Positions 40,001 to 55,000 of a stretch of DNA of 64,000 bases are shown here, one piece after another; position 1 is the first letter of the stretch; each line of letters opens with the position of its first letter. This stretch comes from Aphelocoma coerulescens. Lineage: Eukaryota; Chordata; Aves; Passeriformes; Corvidae. The notes below the pieces were generated by a model. That model was not told the DNA's origin, did no database searches, and saw only the letters and a program-made list of their open reading frames with translations. The DNA is taken from positions 23,455,967 through 23,519,966 of the forward strand of contig NC_091022.1 of NCBI RefSeq assembly GCF_041296385.1, in the 5' to 3' direction. Position numbers and translations under genes: made by a program.

Positions 40001-43000
40001 CTGCTACAACCAGGAAAAAGAAAGTAAAGGGGTGAGAGGAAGGAGAGGAGGGCACACAGAATTTTGGCAGAAATCCAGTTCTAAGCCAATGTGGAGTAAG
40101 CATGCTCTTGACACCTCACAGCAAACTCCAGACGGTGAGGAGCATAAACATGAACCTGCCTTTGAGATACATTTGCCAAAATAAATATGTTTTCATAAAA
40201 TCTAGCCCAAGTGACAGGCCCTTTTTCATGACTTTTCCTTTCCTAAACTTTGATATTTGAAGTTCTATCTGTTTTCACCTCAACAGAAAGTAGCAGGTTT
40301 TCAAGGAAACCACCAAAGATAGAGAGTGTTGTTAGATGTCTGCTTGTAAATGAAGAGAGGGGGACACACTAGTCCCTGAAGCACCTTATGTGGCTCCAGT
40401 ATCCTGAGAACAAGAGTCGGCAGCAATTTTGAAAGGGTTTGATACTGATCACATTTTAAGCATGAAAAAAGAAGTATCTCTGGCATGGAATCTGCCATTC
40501 ACGCAGCAGGTCACAACTACAGGAGATGTAGCAAGAGATGGTGCATAAATGGGGGAAACGAAGACAACTGGGCAGTTGAAATTCATGGTGCAAGTGCAAG
40601 AAAAAAACTGGGAATTCAAGTGAAGATGAAATATTTTAAAAGCAAAAGAACCTCCTGGAAAATTCAGTATTAAATGTACCTAAAAGCTTAGAGCACGCAT
40701 CAGCCACTCGCAGTCAGCCATGCAGATTGCAGACTCAGACCCAGATATTATAAACCTAGAATATATTCAAGGTTAGTTTTATTTTAAACCTAAAACAGTA
40801 AGGTGCAAAAATGTCTGCTTGGTCCGACAACTGTTATTTTACCAAGTACTGTTATTACCAGCAAGACATAACGACATCTTTAGAACCCCTATATCCCTGG
40901 TCCCTGTGCACTTTATATATTCCCAGTATTTCTGGGATTTTTGCATCTCAGTAAAGGCACAGATAAGGTTCATACTAAATTAAAAAGTTTTACTTGTGAA
41001 AGAACATTAGGTGAAAACACCCTAGGTCAAAAAGCTTAATATTTACACACAGCTATGCAGAGGTTTTCAGAGACTTTTAACCATAAATAAACTTAAAACA
41101 GTCTACAACATGGCAGAACTAAGTTTGTATCTATGTATGTTATATTATATTACATTACATTATGGCCCACAGAGGGCCAACTTTTACTTGTTGCTGAAAT
41201 GCAACTGCCTCTGGGATGAAGATTATTGAAACTTCAGCAAGAAATGAAGAACAATGTAGCCAACTGAAACACAAGAAGAGTTTTTGGGGAAAAAAACTAA
41301 TACTGACCCCTTAAAAAAAGACAAAAAAGGATTTCACAATTATGCTTTAATGGGCTGGGATTTCTGTTCTTAGATATATGTATTGCTGGAGACTCTCTCT
41401 GCCATAGAACATGGAAAATAATGGTTCTGACCAACGATGGTAAGGAAAAGAATCTCATAAAGTATTCTACAGTAATAGAAGAGTCTATTTGAATCTAAGT
41501 TTAGGTGACCTTGCACAAATCTACGTAACTGTAGGTGCTGTTTGGCTTTATCCACAGCAGAAATAGGGGCATCCACAGCTTTTGCTTCCTGCATCTAATT
41601 CTCACCAGCTTCGGACACCCTGAACACAACTGTCAGTTCCATTTACCGGCTGTCATTCATTTTCATTTTCCATGTTTCATGTTAAACACCATAAAATAGT
41701 ATTAATGAGTATTAGCATTTTAATATCCTCCCTGTTTTATTAATCTGTGATGAACCATGAAATCTACTGCTGCTGTCAGCACCCACCTGTGAAATCTGCT
41801 GTTACCCGCCCTCCTTGGGTAGTAGCAGAGAGGTTTCCCTTGCTATCACTGTCAGCACAATCAGCTAAATCTACAGGTGCAGATAGTGTTTGTGATTCCT
41901 CACTACAAACAAGCAGATCATTAGCCCTTTTATACCTATTTGTATCTTTTTTTTTTTTTTTAAACAGGCAAATGTTAGCTGTTATACAGCTATGCAAGCA
42001 TACACGGAGTTGGGGTCTGATCTTAGCTCCATGGCCTTCAACAGAGATTCTTCAGATCACATCAAAAGAACATGAGGCTGTATTTCAGACTGGTGCTCAT
42101 AATTAATGTTAGAAATGTATACATAAATACAACTAAACAAACCCTAAGGCAACTTAGAGTTTTGGCCAGAAAGGAGTTGCATGTTTATGCAGAACAATAA
42201 AGATGTAAGAAAAAGGGAGGAAAGAAGAAGAAAAAAAAGAGGGTGTGTTGGAAGAAAGAGAAAAGTTAATTCTGAACCCTGTAGGTACATAGTTCATGGT
42301 TCTCATCGTTTAAAGGATAAAGCCAAATAACATTTAAAAATTCCATGTAAGCTGGGAGCTCTCTTGTTGAATCTCAACGTTATTTTCTCCTGATCCTTTG
42401 ATGGAGATTAAAAATTTCCATGTGAATACAAAGAAAGAAACAACAGTTACTCTGAGATTTTTTTCCCTGAGCATTTAATGCTCCAAACTAGAGCAGCCAG
42501 CCACCATTCCCATCTCCTCCCCCCTCCTTCAAGAAAAAAAAGTCAACTCACTTTGAAGAAAAGACAAAACAGGGTCAGGGCAAGGGGGATTAGGGAAATG
42601 ATATTTATATCATGGACCAAATTAAAATGTCAATGCAAGAGGCAGGCAAACAGCCCATGCCACATATATACACCAGGCATGTTTCCTCAAGGAAACAGGA
42701 AAGAGATTTGAAAAGAGTTAATGCAGTCCTGAGTTAATACCACCTGCCTCAGACTCAACACCACTTAAAAGACAGTGTTTGGGTCCATTTCCCACAACGC
42801 CGTTTTAACAAGCACAATGGAAAAAGCAATTACAGGACTTTTCCCCTTCTTCTCACTGATTCATTACTAAAAATGCTGGAATTTCTGAGACATGCTAAGA
42901 ATGCGGAGAAAGCAGAGAAGGACTGCATACAAAAGGAAAAAAAAATCAAGTGATAAATCTCTAGGGTGTGCCACATCTCTGCAGAAGGCTAATTCTGCCC

Positions 43001-46000
43001 TTACATCTTGCAATAATCCTTTTGCCTTTGTCTGGTGTACCCAAGACCAATTATAATAAAGGAAAACTCCAAAGTAACCAGGCAAGCCAATAAACTATCG
43101 GGCAATTAATTGTGCCTAATTCAATAACCTGAAGCACCCATCACAGCATTGAACATCTGTTAAATCTTGCTATGTTCTATTTCTCCTGTTCTACTCTCAA
43201 AATCTGGACTACAAAAAGAGTAAATATATTTCTCACACCCTGCCACAAATTCATATTAATTAATTGTCAGTGTCTCTTATTTTTGAAGTTAAAAGCTTAG
43301 GGAGAAGACAAGGAAACATTGAGAAATATTCTACTACAAGGTAATTCCACATGACTGCATTTGTGCTTCATTTGTCTTTCCATACTGTTTTCTAACTAAA
43401 ACCTTCAAGCCTGACAGCAACATACTCCCAACGCTCACAAGAACGTGCATGACTCATTCAAAATCCATTACACAGCAAGCCAGTAATGCTGCACGGCTTT
43501 GCTTTGCAGGCTCACGTTTATGAATAACTTCCCAAAACTGCAGAATCACCACCAAAACCCCACATTCCAGATGATGGAGGGAAAGCAGAAGACACGCAAG
43601 TGACAGTCACTGACACCATAACACGGAGAGGAACCAGATCAAAGTATGAAAGGGATGGTATGGATGCAAACCACATAAAAAGCTGTTCTCAAGTTCCACC
43701 AAGTCTGGATGCAGTTAAAGGAGCAGGGATCTAACTTCCACTTCTGCCAAAAAGCCCTTTGGGAAACAAGGCAGCTTTCTGAAAAATTGACCACAGAAAT
43801 TAAAACTCCTCAATTACATACTCAAATCCTTTGAAAGCATGTGCACACTCAGCTCAGGTCATCTAAGTAACCTTAACTCTGCCCACTTGCCAAACAGCCA
43901 GGAACACCCCACAGCTCCCGACTAACGCAGCTTTTGCATGGGAATGCCAGCAAGTTTAGACATTTTTAGAACTTCTTTCTGACCAAAAGTCTCTGAGGCC
44001 GTCGGAGGCCACCCAGGGTGTTTGGCAGGTTGTACATGCTGCTGAGGAATGGATCTCATTCACTCCCAGACAGCATCCCATTCTTCTAAAACAAGCGCAC
44101 CTGCAACAAATGTGATTCCTTGCCAGAACTCATCTTTCCCCTTTCTCTCCCACCTCCGCTTTTGCAGCCATCTGTGTCTGAGTTACCAACATTTTTCTAA
44201 GTGCCTTTGAAATTAGGCTCCTTTTCTGAAAAAGAAACAGAGGCATTCTGACAATTTGCCTAAACAAACACACATATACGATGCATTTGATAAGGCTAAC
44301 ATGTATCCATAAACTGAAGAATTATGTAAACTTTAGGTGCGTAATTATATATTTAGATAAAATAGATTTAAACACTTCAGACTTGTCTTATAAAACATAT
44401 GAGTGTCAGAAAATAGAGGCATGGCCGTAGCTTCATGTGGGCAACCTCTTCCACCCCACTCCACTGGTATTGCATTACAGGCACTGGAGATGCCCACATG
44501 ACTTTGCTGTTTCTCCATGCAGATACTGTGTTTGGTGGTCTGCAATCAAACGGACCTAACCTCAGTTTGACTAATTTCTCTTAGCAGTCTGGAAGATAAA
44601 CTGGAAGCTCTGGTGTGTAATTCAATCCTGCTTTCACCTATACAAGTACCATTTCTACACCCTTCTCCCCAGCAACCATTCTACCTTAATTAACTCCTAT
44701 CCTCTATACTGATTGCTAATCCTTGCTCCACCCCTCCCTGTAGGACAACTCCGTTCTTTTTACCATGGTGTTTGCAAGATGATCTTCTGTCTGTGATAAG
44801 GCTAAACTTTTTTTTTTTGTCTTCACTTTATCCTTTCTTGAAGAACTTTGAAAGTTTTTTGGCCAATGAATCCCATCTCTTTTTCATGAGACAGCTTTTA
44901 TTTATAATGTTCTTTCCAGATGGTATTAATCCATAAAAGTTCGGTGTAAAATGCTGCATGAGCTACATTTCATCCCTGCATCTTTGATTTAGGGGAAATG
45001 TCACTCCTTTTCTCTATTCACCTCTTAGACTTCTTCAAAACCAGTAGCTTAACAAGACAGCATTCAGCATTTCCCATAGACTATTTAAAATCTTATATTC
45101 CCCCTTTTTTTAGTTTTTTCACTTTAAGTAAAGAAATTCACAGTTGCTCCTCTTTGGTTCAAGATTGTTCTAAGATCAACCCTTACCTCACGCTCTAGGC
45201 TCCTTATCACATTCAGAATGGAAGTCAGAGTACCATTACTGATTGAATGATGGTTCACTAACTTAATGAAGACACTTCTTAGCTACTCTATTCATGCATG
45301 TGTGCCCTATCATCACTGGTAGCATTTATTGTATTCCTATCTATATGCAGGAATTTAAAAGTTTCCCACCACAGTAATTCAATGCAATAATAAAGTCAGC
45401 AACAGTGTTACAGACATACTATTGTTCATGTTTCACTTGCCTGGCTAAGGCACAATGAAATTTAACATTGAGCTAACACCTAGAATAAAAAAACTTTTAA
45501 GAAAAAGTGAAATACTAGGAAAACAATAATTCTTTTCTCTGTTTACCTAAAATTCAACCTGTCAGTAAAAGGGGACACAGAATTTCAGAATGATGTGTCA
45601 GTGACTGAGGTGTTGTGGACGAAGAGCAATTTAGAAGCAAAACAGAGAGGGGTAGGAAGGAAACCATTATCTTGAAAATTGTACATTCAGATCATCTGAA
45701 TGGAGAATACAAGGGTTTTATGTTTTCCACTGCAAGAGACATAGATATGATATCATAGTATAAGGATTGTATCCTCACAGTGAGATGTTCAACAAGGCAA
45801 GATAATAACTTCACCCAAACTATTATCTTACATGCAAGTAGTGTTGAGTACAGAAAATGCACTGCATTGATAAAAGAATGCTTAGGGTGATACTGTCCAA
45901 GTGGCAATGATTTAAGAAAAAAAAATAAAGGGGGGAAAAAAAGCACACAAAGATGGATAAACAAATTTCTTCTTGGCTCCAAATTCACATCTTGTGTGAA

Positions 46001-49000
46001 GACAAAAGTCAACTTGGCTGAAGGTTACCCAAGGAAACTGAAACTGCATCAGACAGTGGAAAAAAATAGTTAACAATTTTTAATGTTTATTATCAGATCA
46101 GAGCAAGCCCAGCTGAGGCCACCAAGAGGGCCAAGAGCACATGACACAGGAGGAAAAGCTGGGGGAGCTGGGTTTGTTCAGCCTTGAGAAGAGAAGGCTT
46201 TGAGGGAATCTGATGACACTTTTCCACTACCACAAGTGAAGTGATATAGAAGACAGCCAGACTTTTCCATGAGGTGCACAGTGAGAGGGCAAGAGGCAAC
46301 AGATGCAAGTTGCAACAAGGGAAATTCCAGTTGGGACATAAAGAAAACAACTTTTCAGTGAGTGGTGCAGTCCTGGGACAAGGCCCAGTTTCCATCCTTA
46401 GAGATTTTCAAAACTCAACTGCAAAAAAACCCCCGAGAAACATAAAAGTTAGACTTACTTGAGCAGGAGGTTGGACTAGATTCTGCCAGACATCCCTCCC
46501 CAGTCTAAATATTTCTATGATTCTATAATTGAATGACGTTTTTTATGACCTCCCTAAATTCACTTTTTTTACAGAATCCAGAGGGTCATCATATGATGCT
46601 GTAAATCATAGTTAGAAAACAAAATTAACACATTTTAACATTTACCTTAGAAAAAATTTGCACTAGGAGCAGCTTGGATGCACAGAATACTGTGCTGTGA
46701 CCAAGCACGCTTTGGGATCTCAGGCACGTGGCCACTATGGAGTATGATGGTCTCGCAGAAAGGTTTGCAGTTATTCATGAAGTTCACCAGCTCCAATTTA
46801 GCACATCTAAAGACATGCCTACTTCCAGATAGTCTGCCAACAGGAAAAGGAATTGTATTTCTTACAGAAGGCATTTGCTGAAAATCATAATGTGTTTAAA
46901 TCTAGTTTGGATCATTAGGGCTTTTCCCCCTGAGGTTTCAGGAGTAAGGTTGATTGATACCATGGAAAGATGATAACAGTAATGATACCCTGGAGGAGTG
47001 GGACATCAACAAATTTCAAATCCTGGCATTTCGAGTAGGGAGCAGGGAAGGTTCCAACAGCTGGATATGTTTGACAAGGAAAGGAAATGGGAAAGATGAA
47101 TTGCCATTTCACATTGTAATAGATTAAATGCACTAAGGAGGAACTTGGGCTGGGTTGATTGTGGGTTTTTTTCCTCCCCCTTTTTCTCTTCCTTGTTTGG
47201 AAAGCTACAATCTATTTGCCCTGTCTTCACACAGTATACTTCCTGTAAGAGCTATTTGTTTATTTATCCGTTTTAATCACAAGGAAAGTATTCATTATAA
47301 AATCTCCCTTTACAGCAAAGGAGAAACCTTCCAGCCACACGGCTGACACATGTTAACTCGCAGGTATTCACAGAGCAGGTTCTGTTTTAAGCCATCTTTC
47401 AGGCAGCCACACAAAGACCACCAAAGCTGGGTGTTCAGCTCTGCCAGACCTCCCCCAGCCAGCAGCCCTTGCCAGGAAACACAGGTGACAGCCTGAATGA
47501 TAAAAAGGCATTTAGAGGGGAAAAAGAAAAAATGCACTGGTTTAGTCTGGGCAGCACCTTAATATAAACCTGCAGGGGCCTTTGTGTACAGCATAGCACA
47601 CAGCCATCCAAGCAGGAGCTCCAGAGCCAGTCACTCGCACCTCCAGTTTCCAAAGATCTCACACTACCCTGCCCTTTATTGAGGGGGAGAAGGGTAGCTC
47701 TGCTGCAGCTCTTTTCATGGCCACAGATCTCCCAACACAGCACTGAGACAGCAAACCTTCCTCTCCCCACTTGGTGCTGGCCCAGCAGAGGCTCTCTGGA
47801 CACAGCAGAAGGGAACTGAGCAGGGAAGCGTGCTCTGGGATTGCAGCTGAAGCAGTTTGGAAAGACAGAGCACTATGACCTCACACAATTTGCTCTTATT
47901 TATTTCAGCAGTTAAAAAAAACCCAAAAAACCAACCCAAACCCCAGTGTTTAACATTGTAAACAAATCATACTGACTTTGGCTACAAAGTTTACTGCAAA
48001 TTTGCTCAGTTCAGAAAAGAGTTTCTCTACTGGCAAATTCTGGCAGGCAGCTCTCCAGTGCTGGAAGAACTGCAGAAAGCGGATTTGTTTTCTTAGCTAC
48101 AGCCTCCAACTCTCACGGGGTGCACCCTGAGGGGAGGGCTCCCCAGAGAAAGTGGATTTCCCTGGCGGCAGGCAAGATGTTAGCACTCAACATTCCCAGG
48201 ATAAGGCACTGTGAATTGCTAACTCAGACCTTTTGAAGTGACCACAGTGCTGCTGTTTATCATTCTTGCCTTTCCAGCACCACACATGATCCTTCTGGCC
48301 GTAGGAAGAGCTGCCCACTTCCCAGGTGACTCTACCAGGGAAACTGTGGCTTTTTCTACACCCCAAACTTCAGAAGGGCTAGATTCTGGACAAAATGGTG
48401 ATTTGCAAAACACATTACTAAACACAATAAAATTTTACCTGGCTTTTAGGAGGAAGAGGGGTGGAGAAAAAAAGGGGAAAGGACACCCTAAAAGTATGTG
48501 AAATGTCCTAATGTATAAGAGGAATTTTGTTTCACATATGCCTACACAGTCTTTTGAAATGAAGTCTGAAGATCTTCTTATGTCAGAAAGTGCATATGAC
48601 ACTGGTGGAGAACAGAGAACATCTAAGCAAATACACGGTGGCATCTGCCTCTATCAAATCTGAGATGACCAACATTCAGAGGGGGTGCAACTAGGGTGCC
48701 TTAAGAAAATTGCCCAGAATTTCCTATTGTAAGTTTCTGTCTTCATCTGTTTGTAAACTCTGCCAAAGTGTAACTGCTTTGGCTGAAATTACACATGCCA
48801 GGTGTTTCCCTGAAGCTGACTATTTTTTGGATAGCGTCATCAAAAATGTCTCAGCTACTTCCAAGAACAAAATTATGGAAAAACCCCTTTGTTTTGACCA
48901 TGTTAAAAATATTTCATCTGCTCTGAAAAACTCTTGCACTTCCATGCTTGGAATTTGGCACAGCACAGGGTTGTCTTTTCGTCTGGGCATTACATTTGTA

Positions 49001-52000
49001 AACAGGAAAAGTGCCCATACTACATCAGGCTAAGTCTGAAAAAAACACTATTTGCACATGCTTGGAAGAGACCTGTTTGTTTTGGGTTTTTTTACTTCTA
49101 AAAGGTAGAAGTCCTTCTACCTTGGGCATGCTCCATTCTCTCTTTTCTGCAAGGTAATAGAAGTGCTTGAGCATTGCTCCACAGAGAAACAGAGGATGCT
49201 CCAAGGTTATAAATGCTGAGGTGGATATTCTTTGAAGTTTAGAGCATCCCATATCCTTCTGGTGGCTGACTTGAAAGGTGATAAATCTATGTTGATAACA
49301 GCTACTCCATTAGCAAGAGTCACAGCAGACTCACTAATTAATTCTAGAAGTGTCACATACATAAATATATATACACACACACTTAAAGAATATCATGGTA
49401 ACAGTTTGGGCATTATGATACAACCCTTAAGAACAGGACTACTTTTCCTCTCCCAGTGTCAATCTCTTCTTCACCCAATGCAAAGACGGACTATGCCCTG
49501 GGGATGAATCACTGTTGTGTAATGAGGCAGAAGAATGACTGCCTCATTTGTTAGAACATGTGTGTTAAACATACAAGGCAGAGAGCAGCAAGAGGAGAAA
49601 AGAACTGCTAAGATGTAAGGCAAATGAATGATGCCTGAAGAACTGATTTTTAAATTTTTTGTTTTTTTGGTAATTCCCTTCTGTCAGAGGGTTTTATGGA
49701 TGCTGGTGAATGCAGAACATAAATCTAATTTCTGCAGGTTGCCATTGATTATCACCCTGCAACAGCTATCATCAATGGAAAAGACTTTTTCAACATTATG
49801 AGCTCTCTGTAAAACATTAAGAATTGAAAAATGGCATACTTAAGACAAAGATGCTTGAAACCTGAGCTCTTGTGTACCCTGGTTTCCCACTTTCAGAAGG
49901 GGAAAAACCACTGCTTCACTAGTAGAGGTGCTGAAAAGACAGTTAATGGGCATTACAGTATCAGTGATGAGCGCCAAGAGGAATGTATTTACCTTTACAT
50001 TTCCAAAAGGAAAGTATTTACCTTGTTTTCAGAACAAGGTTTAAACAGGGAATGAGGCTGGTGGCCTTCACCTGAACTACAGAAGTTATGCACAACACTG
50101 AACAGTATCTCCTTCAGTAAACATCTCAGGTAATAAATGAAGCAATGGTCACAGAGGGGAAAAAAACCCAAAAGGAGGTACAAAGTCACATAACTGAGGC
50201 CGTACCTTAATATGTGGGAAATACAAAAGTAAAAAGTTGCACAGGGAGTCTCAGCTGCAGCACTTATTAACTGGCAAGTGCTACAATTTACAAAGTTAGT
50301 ATTTTTAAATGTGACTTTTTGAATGCTCAGCCTGTAGCTAAGGTTTGGTTAGTATATTGCTGACAAGCTCTGCACTGGTGAAATTGGAGAAAAGTTATTT
50401 TGGAGACCTTACTGATTAGGACCACATACTGCTTTCCTTTAGGCAGCCTTGCTCTGGCTTTGGACTTTCTGGTCTACCTTGATGAGGGGTGAAAACAGCA
50501 GTCTCCGTATGCCTACAGGTTTCAGCTGCAAGCATGGTAGAATTCTTACAAATACAATAAATGTTGTCATCTGTACCTGCACAACTGACTTTGGGCACAA
50601 TGCCATTCATGCATACGTATATTATAAATGCTTATTATGTATGTTCTTAAGCATATTCACAGGATATACAGAGAGACAGATCTTCAAGATTTAAATTTCC
50701 AAAGCAAGTTTGAATTTTTCATATTAAAACTTTACAAGGAAAGGGGTTGCTCTGTATTTATCTCCCCTCTGCCTTCCCTTAAATTAGGTATCTTACTTCA
50801 CCAAGCCAAAGCTTCAGAGATTCTCAGGAAAAAAAGAACACAAGCTACCATGCAACTTCCCTTTGATCACATTTCTCCTGGTAGCAGCTTTGCTGGGATT
50901 GTTAGCAAGCCAACTGTCAGCACACAGCAAAGAAATACCAGCACATGTCTGTGCAACACACGGGGCTCACACGGCACAGGCCCACATCCTGCCCTCTGCT
51001 ACACATGAACTTCATAGGGGAAAAGGAATAAGGACTCTCTTCTTCCATCTGCTCTGAATGCAGCAGCAAGGCAGGATTCCAACCTAGCACTCAGGAGAGT
51101 GCCAAAAAAGGGACTGGCTACTGTGCTGGCTGCCACCCCAGGGCCCCAGGGGTGTGAGGCCCGCCAGCTGTGGGGTGGAGCCGTGCCCCCAGCCAGCTAC
51201 AGCCTCTGCTTCTGTCTCACTGCTGGCTCAGCTCATGGAATGATCGCTTTAAGAAAAGCAATATTGTGCAGTTCATCATGTGGTGCAGGTGTTCACCTTC
51301 AACTGTCCCTGCCCTGTGCTGGCAGAGCAGCTCCAGCAGCACGCACAGCCTGTGCTTGCCTGCCTTCCCACGCCACAAAGCACGGCACCTAAGAGATCCC
51401 CAGGCTGGCTTTGCTCTGAAAGAGGAAATGCTGAGGAAAGGAAAGCTCTCACCTAAATACAAGGAGCTCGTATTTTTAACTGATTTCCCTCCTGTGCGGA
51501 GGTTGTGACACAACTCCACAATCTCTACCAAGACCAACCTCAGCAACTCTAATTTCACTGATGAAGAAAGGAACCTGGTGAAGAACCAAAGGCCTCTGCT
51601 GAAATAAACCCCAGGATCAGGTACCACCAGCAGAAAATTCAGCCCAAACAAGGGCTGCTTCACACTGAGGTCACAGTTCCTGTTCAGACAGGATAAATCC
51701 AGTTGGTAGCAGGGTATGGGCTGTGACCTCTTGTGAATCTCATGTGGACAGACCAGTGACAGAAGTCACCAGTGTTGGGTATCCGAGGGCAGAGCTCCCA
51801 ATCTCGTACTGGCACCCCTGTGCAGAGGCTGCCAGTGTAGTGCAGCTGATTAAAGAGCACTTTTTAATCAACCTAGCCTGGTGAAGCAGAAGTGTGGAAA
51901 GAAGAGAAGGAACAAATTCCAGCTGTCGGAAAGAAACCGCTATGGGCAAGAATTTCTTCAGCTGTTCCCCAAGCCAGGATGGAACCATAAGTGTTTGAGC

Positions 52001-55000
52001 TTGGTAGATTTGGACAGGGTAGAACCCTTGCACACTTGATTTCACTAGGATCCAGTGCTGAACTAGTGGATGAATGATAGATGGAGATTTAACTGCCAAA
52101 ATTCATTTTTTCCTGCTAGGAGAGGAAAGAAAAAGCAGTTTCATTCCTGAAAAATAAATTCCCCAGGTTTAAATTACATTAGGGGCATGGTATTTTTTAT
52201 TTTTGTCTGGACATACATATTTGAGGGGGTTCTAATAAACAGAATATTTCCTCTGACTTTTATTCAAAGGCACTAGCAAGTTCTGCCTTTTAAAACTCAA
52301 GAATTTGATTTGCTATAGTGCAATAAAACTTCAGGCAGGATAATCATAAATTCAGGCCTTTAAAAATAGTTCATAAAAATGTACTAAAGGACTACAAACT
52401 GAGTTACAGGCTACCAAACAGTATTTTGACCTTTCCTAACATCCCTCATCATAGAATCTCACTGCTGCCAAACAAATACTGATTATTTTCCAAACAATCC
52501 CACCCAGAAGAGGAAACAAGTGCATAGAAAAATCAAAGGATCTGTCTAGTACCACAAAGCAAGGCAGTGATAAAGCTGATGAAAAAAACCTTTGGTATCA
52601 TGACTTCATCTTGGAGCTGAATATTCAGCCTTTTTCCAAAGCTGCTACACAACAAAGTTGTTCCAAATCCTAAAGCAAGATTTATATACTTAGACAGAAC
52701 CAAGGTTTAGCCTTTTCATGTTCTCTTTTCCCTGTTTTCATATTAGTTGCCTGTGACTTTGTACTTTACCTACACCATATATATTAATCTGAATGCAATC
52801 TACCCTTACAGATACAGCTATAAGCAAACTAGATTCACCCAGGCAGAGCTTATTCTTGCCACATCTTTGCAGCTAAGCTGGGAGTCACTGAAGAAGAAAC
52901 AGGTCCCATATACATAACCATATTAGTTTTCATGTAATGCTGCAACCTGGGAGTAATCATAATTTTCCTCTACAAAAGCCAGTTGTAGCATCTGAATTTT
53001 TTACTGCTGGGTAACATCTTTTCAACTTTTGTATGTCAAAAAAACATTTGAAAAAATGTAAATGCTTCACTGAGCTACAAACAATGAAAAAAGGTGTTCT
53101 GCCTGCCATCAAACCCCGCTGTTAAAATATTAACACAATGTAAATATTGTAATATTGAGGAAGTACACTGTGTCAGTACTTCCTGGCACCGTACAAGAGC
53201 TTCACTGTTCACTTCAGTCCCTGCTGTTAGTTTTAAACACGCACAACTTAAACAAGGCATCTGAGCTTCTCCAGTCCTGGTGCAGAATTGCAGAGGCAAA
53301 ATCTTACTGTAGGTTCTCTCTGGACTAAAAACTGAAGTATTAAGAAGAATCCTTAAACCCAAACAATTATGTAGATGTCAGTACTTTTGAGGCAAAAAAA
53401 AAAATCCCCAGAGTCTTTCAAAAGTCTTGCATACTGCTGCCAAACATGGAAAGATCTTTGGGTATGCACTGTCCTCCCCTTCCTCAGAGAAGAAAAACAA
53501 GCTGCAAATGCCCACCAGTGCCAGAAGTCTGAAAGCTGAAGTTATTCCTCATGGCAAAAGTCCCATTCCCCAGATTTGCCAGTTAAGCACATTACTTGCA
53601 ACTGACTCTCTCAATTGACTGAATAAGCAGCATTTGTGTAAAAAAGAGAATGAAGCAGCTACCTACCATTAGCAGGCCAGATGTTGCTATCAGGTCTTAA
53701 GAAACTTTGCCTAGCTGCTGTAATGATCTATTTGTCATGGAAGTGTCACAGAAAAGCAGCACAGCTTCAAAAAATAGTGAAGACAGAGAATGACCTCACT
53801 ACAGAAAACAACAAAAAAACCCCAGTTGGTCATATTTGCAAAAAGTCAGTAGACTTGTTTTATGGGGATCTGAGGGCAGAATTTCACTCTACTGGCTTTG
53901 GTTAATACAAGGTAAAATCCTGACTGACAAAGATCTCACCAGTTTCCACTGAAATAGCATAAAGCCTTGAAATCTGAAGTAACTGCTGTTTAAACTCAGA
54001 GGCTTCTCTGGTGACGTATCTGACAAAGACCATCCTTGTCCCACAGATTTAAATTCAAAACCAAATGAAGTACCAGAGAAAAATAACTGAATGTGTGAAA
54101 TGTCTAATATTCCAGAAATGTCTAATCCCAGCAAAACTACGTGCTAGGATTTCATGTACATAGTTGTATGTGCTGTATTGTGACAAAAGAAAGGTGTAAA
54201 CACTGCTTCATGCTACCACAGGAAGCACAAGAATTCCAAACCCTCACCAACTTTCTGAAATACACTGAATAAATGGTTTATTCCAGGTTTAAAGCATCTG
54301 CTGCTCCTGAAGCTTTCTCACCTTTCACATATGTTTCTGTACACAAGTGGGAACTAAAATAACTTGTACAATGCCCCCATGTACTAGTCAAAGTATCAGA
54401 TAAGCCTTATTCTTATGCATGGTAAGAAATTGCCCTGGGGGTTAACACAGATTTTCCACTTAATTTTAACTCACTCACAGACCCTTATTCTGGAAGAGCT
54501 CCTTGAAGCATGTATCCAGCTGTATCACCAGATTTGTATATGGTCAAGACTAACATAAATCTCCCAGCCTCAATGTTTTTTCACATGTCAGTTTATCTGC
54601 TAAGAAAATGTACTATGAACACAACACTTAGCCCTTGTATCTTTTATCTTACTTAAAAGGGGAGAAAAGCTCTTGAGAACTCAGTGAGCATTCAGTATAT
54701 GTAATGGACATGAGAGGGCTATAAAAAGTCTAGGAACAGGACATCCTTCCAAAACTGAACTAGTTACTGTGAGGGGGAGTGTTCATTTGTTTGTTTTTTA
54801 AAGACAAACAGGGTTGGGTTTTTCTGTCTGTTTCATGAAATATTATAGCTAAGATCCTTCTCCACTTCCATAAATGGATGTTTTTCTTAGTCTCAGTGGG
54901 TGGTCTCAGAGTTTTGACAGAGCAATATCACAAGCTAAAAACATAGGATGCTACAGAGATAGCCCACCTGCAGTGGTGGTGGATGTGTAGGGGCAGAGAG

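Noticed and set aside
52441..52475. CATAGAATCTCA, considered as the reverse-complemented tail of a CR1 element
   Set aside because: The CR1 3' region (TTGGGTTGGAAGG) does not follow, so it is a chance octamer match.
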